Origin: Niabella sp. | GTDB taxonomy: Bacteria > Bacteroidota > Bacteroidia > Chitinophagales > Chitinophagaceae | NCBI RefSeq assembly: GCF_030150205.1 | Contig: NZ_JASLGT010000026.1 | Location: 1-64,000 of the forward strand | Length of the DNA: 64,000 nt | Direction: 5' to 3' | Shown here: in pieces, positions 16,743-25,801 of the stretch | How positions within the stretch are numbered: position 1 is the first letter of the stretch | Layout: each line of letters opens with the position of its first letter | Notes under the pieces: generated by a model | What the model was told of the DNA's origin: nothing | Seen by the model: only the letters and a program-made list of their open reading frames with translations | The model's database searches: none | Program-made: the position numbers and the translations under genes

Positions 16743-17912
16743 TTAAAGCGCCGCCGTAGCCAGCCTGCCTGTTGCTACCCGTATGGCTTTTTTCAGATCA
16801 TCGACCAGGTCCTCTGCATCTTCCAGTCCTACAGAAAGCCGGATCAAACTATCCGTAACACCAGCCTTGCGGCGGATGTCGGCCGGAATGGATTTATGCG
16901 TCATTTCACTGGGTAAACAGATCAGGCTTTTTACACCACCCAAACTTTCTGCCAGCTGAAAATAACGCGTGGATCTTACCAGCTGTGTTGCAATATCGGC
17001 TTCATCAACCTGCAGGTCGAAGCTTATAACGCCGCCAAAATATTGTTGCTGCTGTTTTGCAATCGCATGGTTGTGATGCGTGGAGAGTCCCGGATAATAA
17101 ACATTTCTTACAAGGTCCTGGGTTTGCAGAAATTCAGCAACGGCCTGTGCGTTTTTCGAATGCTGTGCAATGCGCAGCGGAAGGGTTTCAATACCCCTTA
17201 TGGCAAGCCAGCTATCAAAGGGCCCCAGTATGGCGCCGGAAGCATTCTGAATGAACTTGACCTGGTCGCCAAGCGCCGCTGTTTTTGTGACGACAACACC
17301 GGCGATCACATCACTATGCCCGGCAAGATACTTGGTGGCACTATGTACTACGATATCGGCCCCCAGCTCCAGCGGCTTTTGCGCTGCAGGCGAGGCAAAG
17401 GTATTGTCTACGCAAAGCAGGAGCTGGTGCGCTTTTGCAAGCGCCGCAATAGCGCGGATATCGGAGATCTTCAACGTTGGGTTGGTGGGCGTTTCAATCC
17501 AGATCAGTTTCGTTCGCGGGGTTATGGCTGCCGCTACATTGGCCACATCGGTGGTATCTGTATAACGCACACTAATGCCGAACTTCTGGTATACATGGGT
17601 AAACAGGCGAAAGGCGCCGCCATAAATATCATCAACCGCCAGGATTTCGTCGCCGGAGGCCAGTAGTTTTACAACCGCGTCGATGGCCGCCAGGCCGCTG
17701 GCAAAAGCAAATCCATGGCTGCCGCCTTCCAGTTCGGCAACCAGTTTTTCTAATGTGGCCCGCGTGGGATTGTTGGTACGGGAGTAATCATATCCCCGGT
17801 GCACGCCAGGTGCATCCTGTACAAAGGTTGAGGTTTGATAAATAGGAGTGGAGATGGCACCGGTGAGCTCATCTGCGGGAATGCTGTGCAGGATTTTTGT
17901 TTGCGCTTTCAT
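16743..17912 (-). CDS. Cystathionine gamma-synthase/beta-lyase family PLP enzyme
   Basis: A 389-residue Cys/Met-metabolism PLP enzyme. It shows the family opening TKILHSIPADELTGA-IS-PIYQTSTF, YDYSRTNNPTR, the ASGLAAI cofactor contacts, D in CVDNTFASP and the PLP lysine in HSATKYLAGHSD. The frame extends to 17951, but the ATG at 17912 fits family length and follows an A-rich stretch. An SAM-I riboswitch and terminator precede it, so it is switched off when S-adenosylmethionine is plentiful, which favours a role in methionine synthesis (gamma-synthase or acylhomoserine sulfhydrylase type) over cysteine formation. Exact specificity is not decidable from sequence. Confidence 0.93.
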   Translation of the reverse strand: MKAQTKILHSIPADELTGAISTPIYQTSTFVQDAPGVHRGYDYSRTNNPTRATLEKLVAELEGGSHGFAFASGLAAIDAVVKLLASGDEILAVDDIYGGAFRLFTHVYQKFGISVRYTDTTDVANVAAAITPRTKLIWIETPTNPTLKISDIRAIAALAKAHQLLLCVDNTFASPAAQKPLELGADIVVHSATKYLAGHSDVIAGVVVTKTAALGDQVKFIQNASGAILGPFDSWLAIRGIETLPLRIAQHSKNAQAVAEFLQTQDLVRNVYYPGLSTHHNHAIAKQQQQYFGGVISFDLQVDEADIATQLVRSTRYFQLAESLGGVKSLICLPSEMTHKSIPADIRRKAGVTDSLIRLSVGLEDAEDLVDDLKKAIRVATGRLATAAL

Positions 17913-17986
17913 TTTTTGTTTTTTTAATAGTGAAGAATAACTCATGAACATCCATCCGGAAAAACGAACGACAGGAATGCCGGGAG

Positions 17987-18024
17987 CAAAAAAAAATGCG
18001 CTCCCGACAAGTCAGAAGCGCATT
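17987..18024 (-). terminator. Riboswitch-controlled terminator
   Basis: On the minus strand an 8-bp stem AATGCGCT/AGCGCATT (18024-17995) runs into nine Ts (17996-17988). It lies between the SAM riboswitch and the start codon and is the likely expression platform. The last arm can alternatively pair further downstream: GCTCCCG (18000-18006 as read on plus) with CGGGAGC (17981-17987), which would enclose the T-run in a loop. Confidence 0.85.
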
Positions 18025-18061
18025 CAGCTATTTTACAAATAAATGAAAAGGCTTTTTCTAA

Positions 18062-18170
18062 CTTATCTTTCCATCCGCCCTGGCGGATTGGTTGAAGGTG
18101 GCACCTTCCCGCGCAATGCGGAGGTTGCCAAGACGTCATCGGGTCAAGTCCCTCGGTCTTTCTGGATAAG
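18062..18170 (-). ncRNA. SAM-I (S-box) riboswitch
   Basis: On the minus strand the element opens with CTTATC and closes with GATAAG (helix P1). Inside are the S-box hallmarks: GACCGAGGGA, GACCCGATGA, TTGGCAACC and AAGGTGCCACCTTC. These match the SAM-I aptamer core that binds S-adenosylmethionine. It precedes the transsulfuration enzyme and a terminator. Confidence 0.95.
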
Positions 18171-18190
18171 AATCATTTCAAGAACTGGGG

Positions 18191-18223
18191 CAAAAGTATA
18201 AACTATTTGCGGAGGCCGCCAAA
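18191..18223 (-). promoter_or_regulatory. Promoter of the SAM riboswitch transcript
   Basis: On the minus strand TTTG (18220-18223) and TACTTTTG (18191-18198) are separated by 21 bases, a good Bacteroidota -33/-7 pair. Transcription would start about 15 bases before the aptamer. Confidence 0.65.
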
Positions 18224-18696
18224 TTTTTTTACAGATTTTTTTTGATGAATACCTGTTGCCGGTGTCGCTGCAGATACATTGCCGAATGGTAAAGCTTGAT
18301 GCCTCTACCTGCGAAAGCCCCGGTGATGCCAGGATTTTGTTTGTGTATTTTTTTAAAAAAGATGCCGGGTTATTGTATAAATATTAATCTTTCGTCGATT
18401 TTGTTTTAAAAAATATCGGAAAAAATTTTGTTTCTGCATTTTTTTCGATAACATTTGTCTTGCTATTCACTATTTTTTAACAAACTCCCTGAACCTACTA
18501 TGACCCTAAAAAATCAAACGTAATTCCGCCCCGTCCCGAAGTAAAAAGAGGCCTGCCTGAAAAAGAGAAAGTACCTGAGCATATAAAGCATATCTGTATA
18601 AGCGGGTGTGTTGTGCCAGTTCATTGCCATAATGCAGCCTTTTTTACTTGTTCCAATTGTCCTCCATTTATTAAACTCAAAAAATTACGAGCGCTT
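18224..18696. other. Long leader region upstream of susC
   Basis: No gene is seen. A TTTG at 18427-18430 and TAACATTTG at 18449-18457, 18 bases apart, form a candidate promoter although the -7 element carries one extra base. This would give susC a leader of about 230 bases. No sigma or anti-sigma gene precedes susC. Confidence 0.45.
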
Positions 18697-21600
18697 ATGC
18701 AAACAAGATTCCAGAAGTATGTTATTGGCTTGCCGGTGTTGCTGTGTTGCCTGTTGTTACAGGTAAACGCCCTGCACGCAACCAGGCCTGTTACCGGTAT
18801 CCCTGTTTCTTCATTTATCCAGGCAACGCCTGTTGAGGGAACGGTAACCGACTCTGCCGGCAATCCCCTGGCCGGTGCCACCGTTAAAATAAAGGGAAAA
18901 TCTACGGCCGTTGCTACCGCAGCCGACGGCTCTTTCCGGATCAATGCAGCCGCGGGAGAGGTACTGGAAGTATCCGCTATTGGCTTCCAGCCACAGGAAG
19001 TAACGGTGGGGAATGAAGCCGCATTACAGATCCGGCTTTCGGCCGTTGCAGCCGCCCTTGATGAAGTGGTGGTGGTGGGCTATGGTGCACAGAAACGCTC
19101 CAATCTTACGGGGGCCGTTACCAGTATCAGCACCAAAAAATTAACCGATATACCAGCCGCAAATATGTCCAATACCCTTGCAGGAAGGGCACCGGGGGTA
19201 ACGGTTACCAATACCTCCGGTTTGTCGGGAGCCAGCTCCAGCATCCGTATCCGGGGTGCCAATGGCGAACCGCTGTATGTGATCGACGGTGTTATCAAAG
19301 GCAAGGCAGAATTTGACGCGCTGGATCCGAATGAGATCGACCAGTTAAACGTGCTGAAGGACGCAGCCACCGCTTCCATCTACGGTTCAAGAGCGGGCAA
19401 CGGGGTTATTGTGGTTACTACAAAAAAAGGAAGCGCCCAAAAGCCGACCCTGCATTTTCAAACGTCTTATTCTCAATCCAGACCCACAAGAACATTATTG
19501 AGTGATCTTACAACGGCCACGGATGAGCTCATTTACCAGAACAGGGTGGTGCAGTTTAACAATGAGTATAATAAGAAAAATGATCCGCTGCCCAACGGAC
19601 AAACCGAGTTTAATTATTTTAAAGACAAGAACTATAATGTAAATGATTGGGTATGGCGCAACCCCAGTGTACAAAAGTACCTGCTGGATGTTTCGGGTGG
19701 AACAGAAAAGCTGAACTACTACAACATGGTGAGCTATACCGGTGAGAATGGGTCTTATAAAAACCTTGATTATAAAAAGTTCAACCTCCGTTCCAATATC
19801 ACGGCAAAGATCACGAACGATATTAAGCTGAACATGAACATTGCTGCGGCACAGCAGAATTCCGACAAGTTTTACTGGCCCTTCTCCCCGGATGATGATT
19901 ATGATGTATCTGATTTTTACCGGGTAACCTTTAACTGGCCCAAGCTTTATCCGTTTTATATTAATGCAGACGGAACCCCGGCCGGTCATATAACCGATTA
20001 CCCGGTGCAAACACCCATGGGTAGCTGGCAGGCCTGGAGTGTGATTGACCAGGTAATGGGCGACCGGTATATCAAAACAAGGAAACGGCAGCTGAACACC
20101 ATCGCAACGCTGGACATTAACCTGCATAAGATCACCCAGGGACTGGCCGCCAAGATCGTAGGCAACTATGAAGCCAATGATTTTTTACGGAAATGGTATA
20201 TGACCTTCCAGAAAAACTACGTGTTCATACAGGGCGATCCGCAAAACCGGTTTGTACCGGGCCCGCCTGATCCCAATAAGACCAATATCTTTAATTTCAG
20301 TCAGCAGGCACCGTTTTTACGCTACCAGCAGGACAATGGCTGGAAGTACCAGTTCAATGCCTTCCTCACCTATAACCGCAGCTTTGGTAAGCATACAGTG
20401 GATGCCCTTGCAGTTTTTGAACAGCGGCAGGATCATTTGTACCGGTCGGTCTCCACAGCGTATAATCCCATTGCGAATATTGACCAGTTCTTTCCGTATT
20501 CGGCAGATCCGGCAGACCGGTTTGCAGATGGGCTCGAAGTACTGGGTGCCGCACAATCCTGGATCGGCCGGCTGAATTATAACTATGCCAACCGGTATAT
20601 CGTGGATGCATCGCTCCGCTATGATGGCAACAGTGCCTTTGCCAACGGTCATAAGTGGGGCGCTTATCCTTCTGTATCGCTGGCCTGGCGGCTCTCGCAG
20701 GAATCCTTCTTTAAAGACCATGTAGGGTTTTTAAATGAACTGAAGTTAAGAGCTTCCTACGGTACCACAGGTAACGATCTGAATTATACCAGTATCGGCA
20801 ACCCCGAAACGATTAAAGGATTTTATTATAAAGAAACCTATCAGAATAGTACGCCCTACGTATTTGGCGACCGCTTGTATAAAACCATACAGCCGAGCCC
20901 CGTTCCGGTGCCTGGCCTTACCTGGGCCACAGTGGTGAACAAGAATATTGGTCTGGACTTTGCCACTTTAAACAGCCGCCTTTCCGGAAGACTGGATGTG
21001 TTTACTAACAAGATGAAAGACATCCTCGCATCGCGCGTGGTGGCCATTCCGGATGTATATGGTACCACGCCTGCTCCGGAAAATTACGCCGTCCGTTCCT
21101 TCAAAGGAGCGGAGTTTGATATCCAGTGGAGTGACCGCGCCGGGAAGGAATTTTCCTATTCAGTATATGGGAATATGGGCTATGCCCGCGACCGCTGGGA
21201 TGTGCTGGACGAGCCGGTGGCCTATGGACCGGGCGGTGTGGAACATTTCCGTACCCGTATCGGGCAGCCTGAAGACCGCATCTATGGTTTTAAAGCGCTC
21301 GGCATCATCCGCACCCAACAGCAGCTGGATGAGTTAACGGCAAAAGGATATAACTATTATGGCCGGAAACCCTACCTGGGTGCCATTATTTATGAAGATG
21401 TGCGGGGCGATGGCTACAAGCCCGGTGCCGACGGAAGGATCGATGGAAATGATGTGCAGTTGCTGAGCAAGAATGGCAAGCCAAGAGTGAACTATGGCTT
21501 TGGTTTTAATGTGTCCTGGAAGGGACTTTCGCTGGATGCGCATTTCCAGGGGGTAACTTCCTATGATGTAATGGTCAGCAACCAGGACGGACCGGGCATC

Positions 21601-21966
21601 CGCCAGTGGGGCGGTAACTTCCGGGTATATTACCCCATCTGGGCCAGTGATGTGTGGACCCCCGAAAATCCCGAAGCCAGGTACCCGCGCGTGGTAGGAC
21701 AAAACTGGCTGGAGTCCGGCAGTGACGGATCTACGTTCTGGATGCGGAACGGTGCCTATACCCGCCTGAAAAACCTCAACATCGGTTATGCCCTTCCTGC
21801 CCGGTGGATCCGCCAGCTAAAGCTGGTAAATGCACAGGTGTTTTTAAACGGAACCAATCTTTTTGCCATTTCAAAGCTGAAAGAATTCCAGGATCCCGAA
21901 CAGAAGAACTATGATTCTTACCCGGTGATGAAAACATTGACCGCCGGGCTGAACCTTACTTTTTAA
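18697..21966 (+). CDS. SusC/RagA-family TonB-dependent outer-membrane transporter
   Basis: A 1089-residue SusC-like transporter that imports glycans or peptides across the outer membrane with its SusD lid. It has a signal peptide (MQTRFQKYVIGLPVLLCCLLL...), a carboxypeptidase-regulatory-like domain (about 40-125, VEGTVTDSAGNPLAGATV), a TonB-box-like DEVVVVGYG, the plug domain (LTGAVTSIS ... LYVIDGV ... DAATASIYGSRAGNGVIVVTTKKG) and the beta-barrel ending in aromatic TAGLNLTF. The frame opens earlier at 18613, but the ATG at 18697 gives the proper signal peptide. It lacks the N-terminal STN domain, so control through a membrane anti-sigma factor is unlikely. susD follows after 23 bases. Confidence 0.95.
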   Translation: MQTRFQKYVIGLPVLLCCLLLQVNALHATRPVTGIPVSSFIQATPVEGTVTDSAGNPLAGATVKIKGKSTAVATAADGSFRINAAAGEVLEVSAIGFQPQEVTVGNEAALQIRLSAVAAALDEVVVVGYGAQKRSNLTGAVTSISTKKLTDIPAANMSNTLAGRAPGVTVTNTSGLSGASSSIRIRGANGEPLYVIDGVIKGKAEFDALDPNEIDQLNVLKDAATASIYGSRAGNGVIVVTTKKGSAQKPTLHFQTSYSQSRPTRTLLSDLTTATDELIYQNRVVQFNNEYNKKNDPLPNGQTEFNYFKDKNYNVNDWVWRNPSVQKYLLDVSGGTEKLNYYNMVSYTGENGSYKNLDYKKFNLRSNITAKITNDIKLNMNIAAAQQNSDKFYWPFSPDDDYDVSDFYRVTFNWPKLYPFYINADGTPAGHITDYPVQTPMGSWQAWSVIDQVMGDRYIKTRKRQLNTIATLDINLHKITQGLAAKIVGNYEANDFLRKWYMTFQKNYVFIQGDPQNRFVPGPPDPNKTNIFNFSQQAPFLRYQQDNGWKYQFNAFLTYNRSFGKHTVDALAVFEQRQDHLYRSVSTAYNPIANIDQFFPYSADPADRFADGLEVLGAAQSWIGRLNYNYANRYIVDASLRYDGNSAFANGHKWGAYPSVSLAWRLSQESFFKDHVGFLNELKLRASYGTTGNDLNYTSIGNPETIKGFYYKETYQNSTPYVFGDRLYKTIQPSPVPVPGLTWATVVNKNIGLDFATLNSRLSGRLDVFTNKMKDILASRVVAIPDVYGTTPAPENYAVRSFKGAEFDIQWSDRAGKEFSYSVYGNMGYARDRWDVLDEPVAYGPGGVEHFRTRIGQPEDRIYGFKALGIIRTQQQLDELTAKGYNYYGRKPYLGAIIYEDVRGDGYKPGADGRIDGNDVQLLSKNGKPRVNYGFGFNVSWKGLSLDAHFQGVTSYDVMVSNQDGPGIRQWGGNFRVYYPIWASDVWTPENPEARYPRVVGQNWLESGSDGSTFWMRNGAYTRLKNLNIGYALPARWIRQLKLVNAQVFLNGTNLFAISKLKEFQDPEQKNYDSYPVMKTLTAGLNLTF

Positions 21967-21989
21967 ATGACCTCCAAACAGATATTCAA

Positions 21990-23753
21990 ATGAAAAAAAT
22001 AGTCTTGTTTTTATGTATCATCATCTTCGGAACCCGTTGCTCAAAAGAACTGGATATTGAAGATGTGAGCAACTATCAGCCGGAGCAGGTATGGAACGAC
22101 CTGCAGCAGGCCAATGCCTTTGTGGCCAACCTGTATAACAAATTCGGAAACTGGAATGTGGCAGCCGACCGTAACAGTGAACAGCTCTCCGGCATCGCCT
22201 TTGGCGAAAATGCCATTACCGTAACCGGCGCTTCCACCGCCAACTGGGATTATGCCAATGTGCGGCTGGCGAACCTTGCCATCCGGGATGTACAGGCCGG
22301 GAAGCTGAGCCAGGCCGAAAAAGAAAGCATCCTGGCCCAGGCGTATTTTATGCGGGCATATACTTATTTCTCCATGGTGAAAGAATACGGTGGTGTGCCA
22401 ATTGTGAAAACACCGCTGGACCGGTATAAGGATGACCTTGACCTGCCGCGTAACTCCACAAAAGAATGCTTTGATTTTATTATTGAGGACCTGAACAAAG
22501 CCATTACCTTATTACCGGCCAAGATCGATGTAACGTCACCGGATTGGGGGCATATCGATGGCAATTTTGCACAGGCCTTTAAGGCAAAAGTGCTGCTGTA
22601 TAAAGCCTCGCCATTATTCAATCCCGGTAACCCCTGGAGTAATGCTTACTGGGCCGATGCTTATACAGAGAATAAAAAAGCCTACGAAAGCCTGAAGAGC
22701 CAGGGATATGGGTTGATCGAAGATTATGGAAAAATTGCTTTGTCTGAAAAGAACGCCGAGATCGTGTTCCCGGTGATAAATAAATTTCCCGGTAAAACCG
22801 CCGGCTGGGATTTTGGTGCACGGCCGGGTTCCCTGAGCCGCGGAAATGCCTCGGCATGTCCTACCTGGGAGTTTGTAAAGGCATTTCCCATGAAGGATGG
22901 TAAACGGTACAACGATCCCGGCGGCAACTATACACTGTCTGATGCGGCCTTCCTTCAGGCCTACTGGAAGAACCGGGATCCGCGTTTTGAAAAATCCATT
23001 CTATGGAATGCCAAAACCTTCCCGGTAGCGGGAACCGCGAAAGGGTATAAACAATATACCAGCGTGGGTATTGCTTCGGCCAATGATAATTTCGGTATCA
23101 ATCCCAATGTGGCAGATAAATCGACCAACAACAATACCTACACCGGCTTTTTTATCCTGAAGAACTGTAACCTGAACCTGACCCAGCCCAATGTACAGCA
23201 GTATGATATTGATTTTGTACTGATGCGTTTTGCGGAAGTGATGCTGAACTATGCGGAAACCGCTAATGAAACCGGTCATTCCGCAGATGCCCTGGAGCTC
23301 CTGCGCGAGATCCGGAAACGGGCCGGCATTGAACCCGGGGCCGGAAGCACTTATGGCATCACGGCTGTTTCAAAAGAAGATGTGCGGCAGGCCATTATGG
23401 ACGAACGGAATATTGAACTGTGTTTTGAAGGGCATCGTTTTAACGATCTGCGCCGCTGGCGGTTGTTCAGCTTGCTGGATCAAAAAACAAAGAGCGGGGT
23501 AGAAGCCATTGCCATCAATGCCAATGGAACAGAGATGCCGATCCTGCAGGCGCAGCAGCAGGCGAGTACGTTCAGCCTGACGGAAGAAAATTTCAAATAC
23601 TCCGTGGTTCAGGTACCGCAAACAGGTGTTCAAAAGAACATCGTACCCGACAAGTATTACTTCTACCCGATTGCGCAAAGCATTATCAATAAAACCACCA
23701 GGCTGGAACAAAACAAAGACTGGGGTGGTTCCTTTGATCCTACCTTGCATTAA
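21990..23753 (+). CDS. SusD/RagB-family outer-membrane lipoprotein
   Basis: A 587-residue surface lipoprotein that caps the SusC transporter and binds the substrate. The signal peptide ends at Cys17 (FGTRC, a relaxed lipobox with Arg before the Cys). Tetratricopeptide-like helices follow (QAYFMRAYTYFSMVKEYGGVPIV is the SusD signature region), and the C-terminal SusD domain has DERNIELCFEGHRFNDLRRW. No glycoside hydrolase, peptidase or regulator is linked, so the substrate cannot be inferred. The gene ends in a terminator that lies inside the convergent eamA-type gene, and the two stop codons overlap. Confidence 0.95.
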   Translation: MKKIVLFLCIIIFGTRCSKELDIEDVSNYQPEQVWNDLQQANAFVANLYNKFGNWNVAADRNSEQLSGIAFGENAITVTGASTANWDYANVRLANLAIRDVQAGKLSQAEKESILAQAYFMRAYTYFSMVKEYGGVPIVKTPLDRYKDDLDLPRNSTKECFDFIIEDLNKAITLLPAKIDVTSPDWGHIDGNFAQAFKAKVLLYKASPLFNPGNPWSNAYWADAYTENKKAYESLKSQGYGLIEDYGKIALSEKNAEIVFPVINKFPGKTAGWDFGARPGSLSRGNASACPTWEFVKAFPMKDGKRYNDPGGNYTLSDAAFLQAYWKNRDPRFEKSILWNAKTFPVAGTAKGYKQYTSVGIASANDNFGINPNVADKSTNNNTYTGFFILKNCNLNLTQPNVQQYDIDFVLMRFAEVMLNYAETANETGHSADALELLREIRKRAGIEPGAGSTYGITAVSKEDVRQAIMDERNIELCFEGHRFNDLRRWRLFSLLDQKTKSGVEAIAINANGTEMPILQAQQQASTFSLTEENFKYSVVQVPQTGVQKNIVPDKYYFYPIAQSIINKTTRLEQNKDWGGSFDPTLH

Positions 23754-24751
23754 TCAATCCGCAGGCAGGGTTGCTCCGGTGCCGGCTGCACCCTGTCTGC
23801 GGAATTTTTAGCTGCAGCAACAGGCGGTTGGCTGCTGCGTTCTTTACGGCCTAGTAACAATACGGTGGCGATAATAAGCCCGCTTCCGGTTACATCAATC
23901 AGTCCGAAGGGGACCTGCAGCCATAATACTGCGATGATGGTTGCGGAAAGCGGCTCAGCAGAGGCCAGCAGGCTGGCTTTTTGTCCGCCGATGATCTGTA
24001 CCGCGCTGAGATAGGCATAAAAGGGTACCAGTGTACCCAGCAGGATAATGAACAGGATATAGCTATACGTGTATCCATCCCAGATCCCGGTTATTTGCCA
24101 GGGCGCTTTCACAAAGGAAATGGCCACACCGCCAATCAGCAGGCCCCAGCCGATAACCGTTGCGGAGCTGTATTTTTTTAACAGGGATACGGGTTGCAGG
24201 GTATAAATAGCCAGGGCAACGGCGGAGGCAATTCCCAGTATAAGGGCAGTACGCGAAATGTTCAGGGTATGAATATCGCCGTGGGTTACCAGCAAAAAAG
24301 TACCGGACACCGCCATGAGGATTGCAAGCAACTCAGGCCGTGTAGGTGCTTTTTTGTTTTTAAGCGCCAGGTACACGGCTATGATTACCGGGCCGGCATA
24401 TTGCAGGATGGTGGCGGTAGCGGCGTTGGAATGCCGGATGGCCGCGAAATAAGTATACTGTACGGCCAGCATACCGGTAAGTCCAAATATCAATAACTGG
24501 AGCCCGTCTTTTTTGGTTTGCCATATTTTCCAGAGGTCGCTGTTTTTTTTCGTTCCGGAGAAGGCCAGCAGCAGGATGCCGGAAACCAGCATCCGCATAG
24601 CCATCAGCCATTCTACATTGATATCCCGTTGCTGGAAAAGAAACTGGCTGAAGGTGCCGGAAATGCCCCATAAAGAGGCCCCGGTAAGCGCCAGTAAAAT
24701 GCCTTTGAGTGATGGATCCTTTTTAGAAGGACCATATTGCTGCTGCTTCAT
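23750..24751 (-). CDS. EamA/DMT-family exporter
   Basis: A 333-residue inner-membrane transporter with ten hydrophobic helices arranged as two EamA repeats (about 20-145 and 165-295). Typical features are ALTGASLWGISGTF in the first helix and SAEPLSATIIAVLWL near the end. Such proteins export amino acids, nucleosides or other metabolites; the substrate is unknown. The last ~30 residues (KERSSQPPVAAAKNSADR...) are a variable tail, part of which overlaps the terminator of the convergent susD gene. A -7 promoter element lies upstream at 24775. Confidence 0.92.
   Translation of the reverse strand: MKQQQYGPSKKDPSLKGILLALTGASLWGISGTFSQFLFQQRDINVEWLMAMRMLVSGILLLAFSGTKKNSDLWKIWQTKKDGLQLLIFGLTGMLAVQYTYFAAIRHSNAATATILQYAGPVIIAVYLALKNKKAPTRPELLAILMAVSGTFLLVTHGDIHTLNISRTALILGIASAVALAIYTLQPVSLLKKYSSATVIGWGLLIGGVAISFVKAPWQITGIWDGYTYSYILFIILLGTLVPFYAYLSAVQIIGGQKASLLASAEPLSATIIAVLWLQVPFGLIDVTGSGLIIATVLLLGRKERSSQPPVAAAKNSADRVQPAPEQPCLRID
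23758..23809 (+). terminator. Terminator of the susCD operon, inside the convergent gene
   Basis: A 14-bp stem (23758-23771 with 23790-23803, one G-T pair) is followed by ATTTTT. It starts five bases after the susD stop and lies within the last 20 codons of the opposite-strand exporter. Confidence 0.85.
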
Positions 24752-24774
24752 AAATCTTTAATAAAACGAGGGCG

Positions 24775-24782
24775 CAAATTTA
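24775..24782 (-). promoter_or_regulatory. -7 promoter element of the EamA-type gene
   Basis: Reads TAAATTTG on the minus strand, an exact TAnnTTTG match 23 bases before the start codon at 24751. No -33 TTTG was identified. Confidence 0.45.
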
Positions 24783-24964
24783 GAACAGATCAGGGGTAAT
24801 ATTTTATTAAATTTATCGGGTGTGTTGCAATTTTTGTTTGATCAGGAATGCCTTAGGGAAAGGGTGGGACCAATCCGCCGGCTGTCCTTCAGCAATAAAA
24901 AAATCGGTACTTTAAAATCGTTGCAGCAATGGACTGATATTATTCAGCCGTCAATAACCGGCCT

Positions 24965-25690
24965 TTACCGGCCCGCCCGTAGTTGTTTAAAATAATCCGG
25001 TGCCTGCAGCATCCGGCTGCCATACCAGCTGAAGAATTCCCCGTTTGCCAGCAGGATCTTTGCCTGGGGATAAAGCGCCTGTAATGCTGTTTTATGTGTT
25101 TCCTTAAAGGGATAAGGTTCCGAAGAAAGGAGGATGTATTCCGGGCAATCTGCCTGTAATGCATCCAGGGTTATGGCAGGGTACCGCTTTAACGGGGCGT
25201 ACCGGTTTGTAAAACCGGCCCGGTGCAGCATGTCATGAATAAAGGTATCACCCCCAACCGTCATCCAGGGATCCTTCCAGATAAAATATACGGCAGTGCC
25301 AATGGGGCTGGTATCCAGCCGGGCAAAAGCTGCTTCAATGGCGGCAACTAAGGTGCCGGCTTTTTCTTTGCGGTTTGTATGATGTCCCACCGTTCGGATC
25401 ATTTCCAGCGCATCCGGGTAGTTGTTTACATCGGTAACAAGAACGGGGAACCGTGCGGCCAATACCTCCACCTGCTCTTTTACATTTTCTTCTTTGTTGG
25501 CAATGACCAGGTCCGGACGAAGGGCGATGATTTTTTCTGTATCCAGGGTTTTGGTGCCGCCTATCCTTGTTTTGGTACGGAACCAGGTTTGCGGATGCAC
25601 GCAGAATTTAGTAATACCGGCTACCTCCTGTTCCAGATCCAGGGTGTACAAAAGCTCTGTGATGGAAGGAACCAGGGATACGATTTTCAC
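24965..25690 (-). CDS. BtuF/TroA-like substrate-binding protein without signal peptide
   Basis: A 241-residue protein of the helical-backbone metal-receptor family (periplasmic cobalamin/iron-chelate binding proteins): IVSLVPSITELLYTL at the start, then GGTKTLDTEKIIALRPDLVIANKEEN, and a C-terminal domain with AITLDALQADCPEYILLSSEPYPF. It starts with GTG (25690); an in-frame stop lies two codons upstream, so no signal peptide can be added. A cytoplasmic location suggests a role other than ABC import, as in many Bacteroidota relatives, which is inference. No permease or ATPase is adjacent. Confidence 0.88.
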   Translation of the reverse strand: MKIVSLVPSITELLYTLDLEQEVAGITKFCVHPQTWFRTKTRIGGTKTLDTEKIIALRPDLVIANKEENVKEQVEVLAARFPVLVTDVNNYPDALEMIRTVGHHTNRKEKAGTLVAAIEAAFARLDTSPIGTAVYFIWKDPWMTVGGDTFIHDMLHRAGFTNRYAPLKRYPAITLDALQADCPEYILLSSEPYPFKETHKTALQALYPQAKILLANGEFFSWYGSRMLQAPDYFKQLRAGR

Positions 25691-25707
25691 GTTTCAGTTT
25701 AATGGGT

Positions 25708-25760
25708 AATTTGAAGATTTGACAATGTGGAAATGTGAAAATGTGAAAGTGTGGAAATAA
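25708..25760. repeat. Family A spacer repeat, inverted orientation
   Basis: About four copies of a GTGGAAAT/GTGAAAAT unit, the reverse complement of the CACATTTCC words at 556-595, fill most of the spacer between menG and the BtuF-like gene. Confidence 0.65.
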
Positions 25761-25801
25761 GGTGCCACATTGAGTATGGAACGGATCCAACCTGAAACTG
25801 C

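Noticed and set aside
24783..24964. Cobalamin riboswitch near the BtuF-like gene
   Set aside because: The region is downstream of that gene and has no B12-box sequence.
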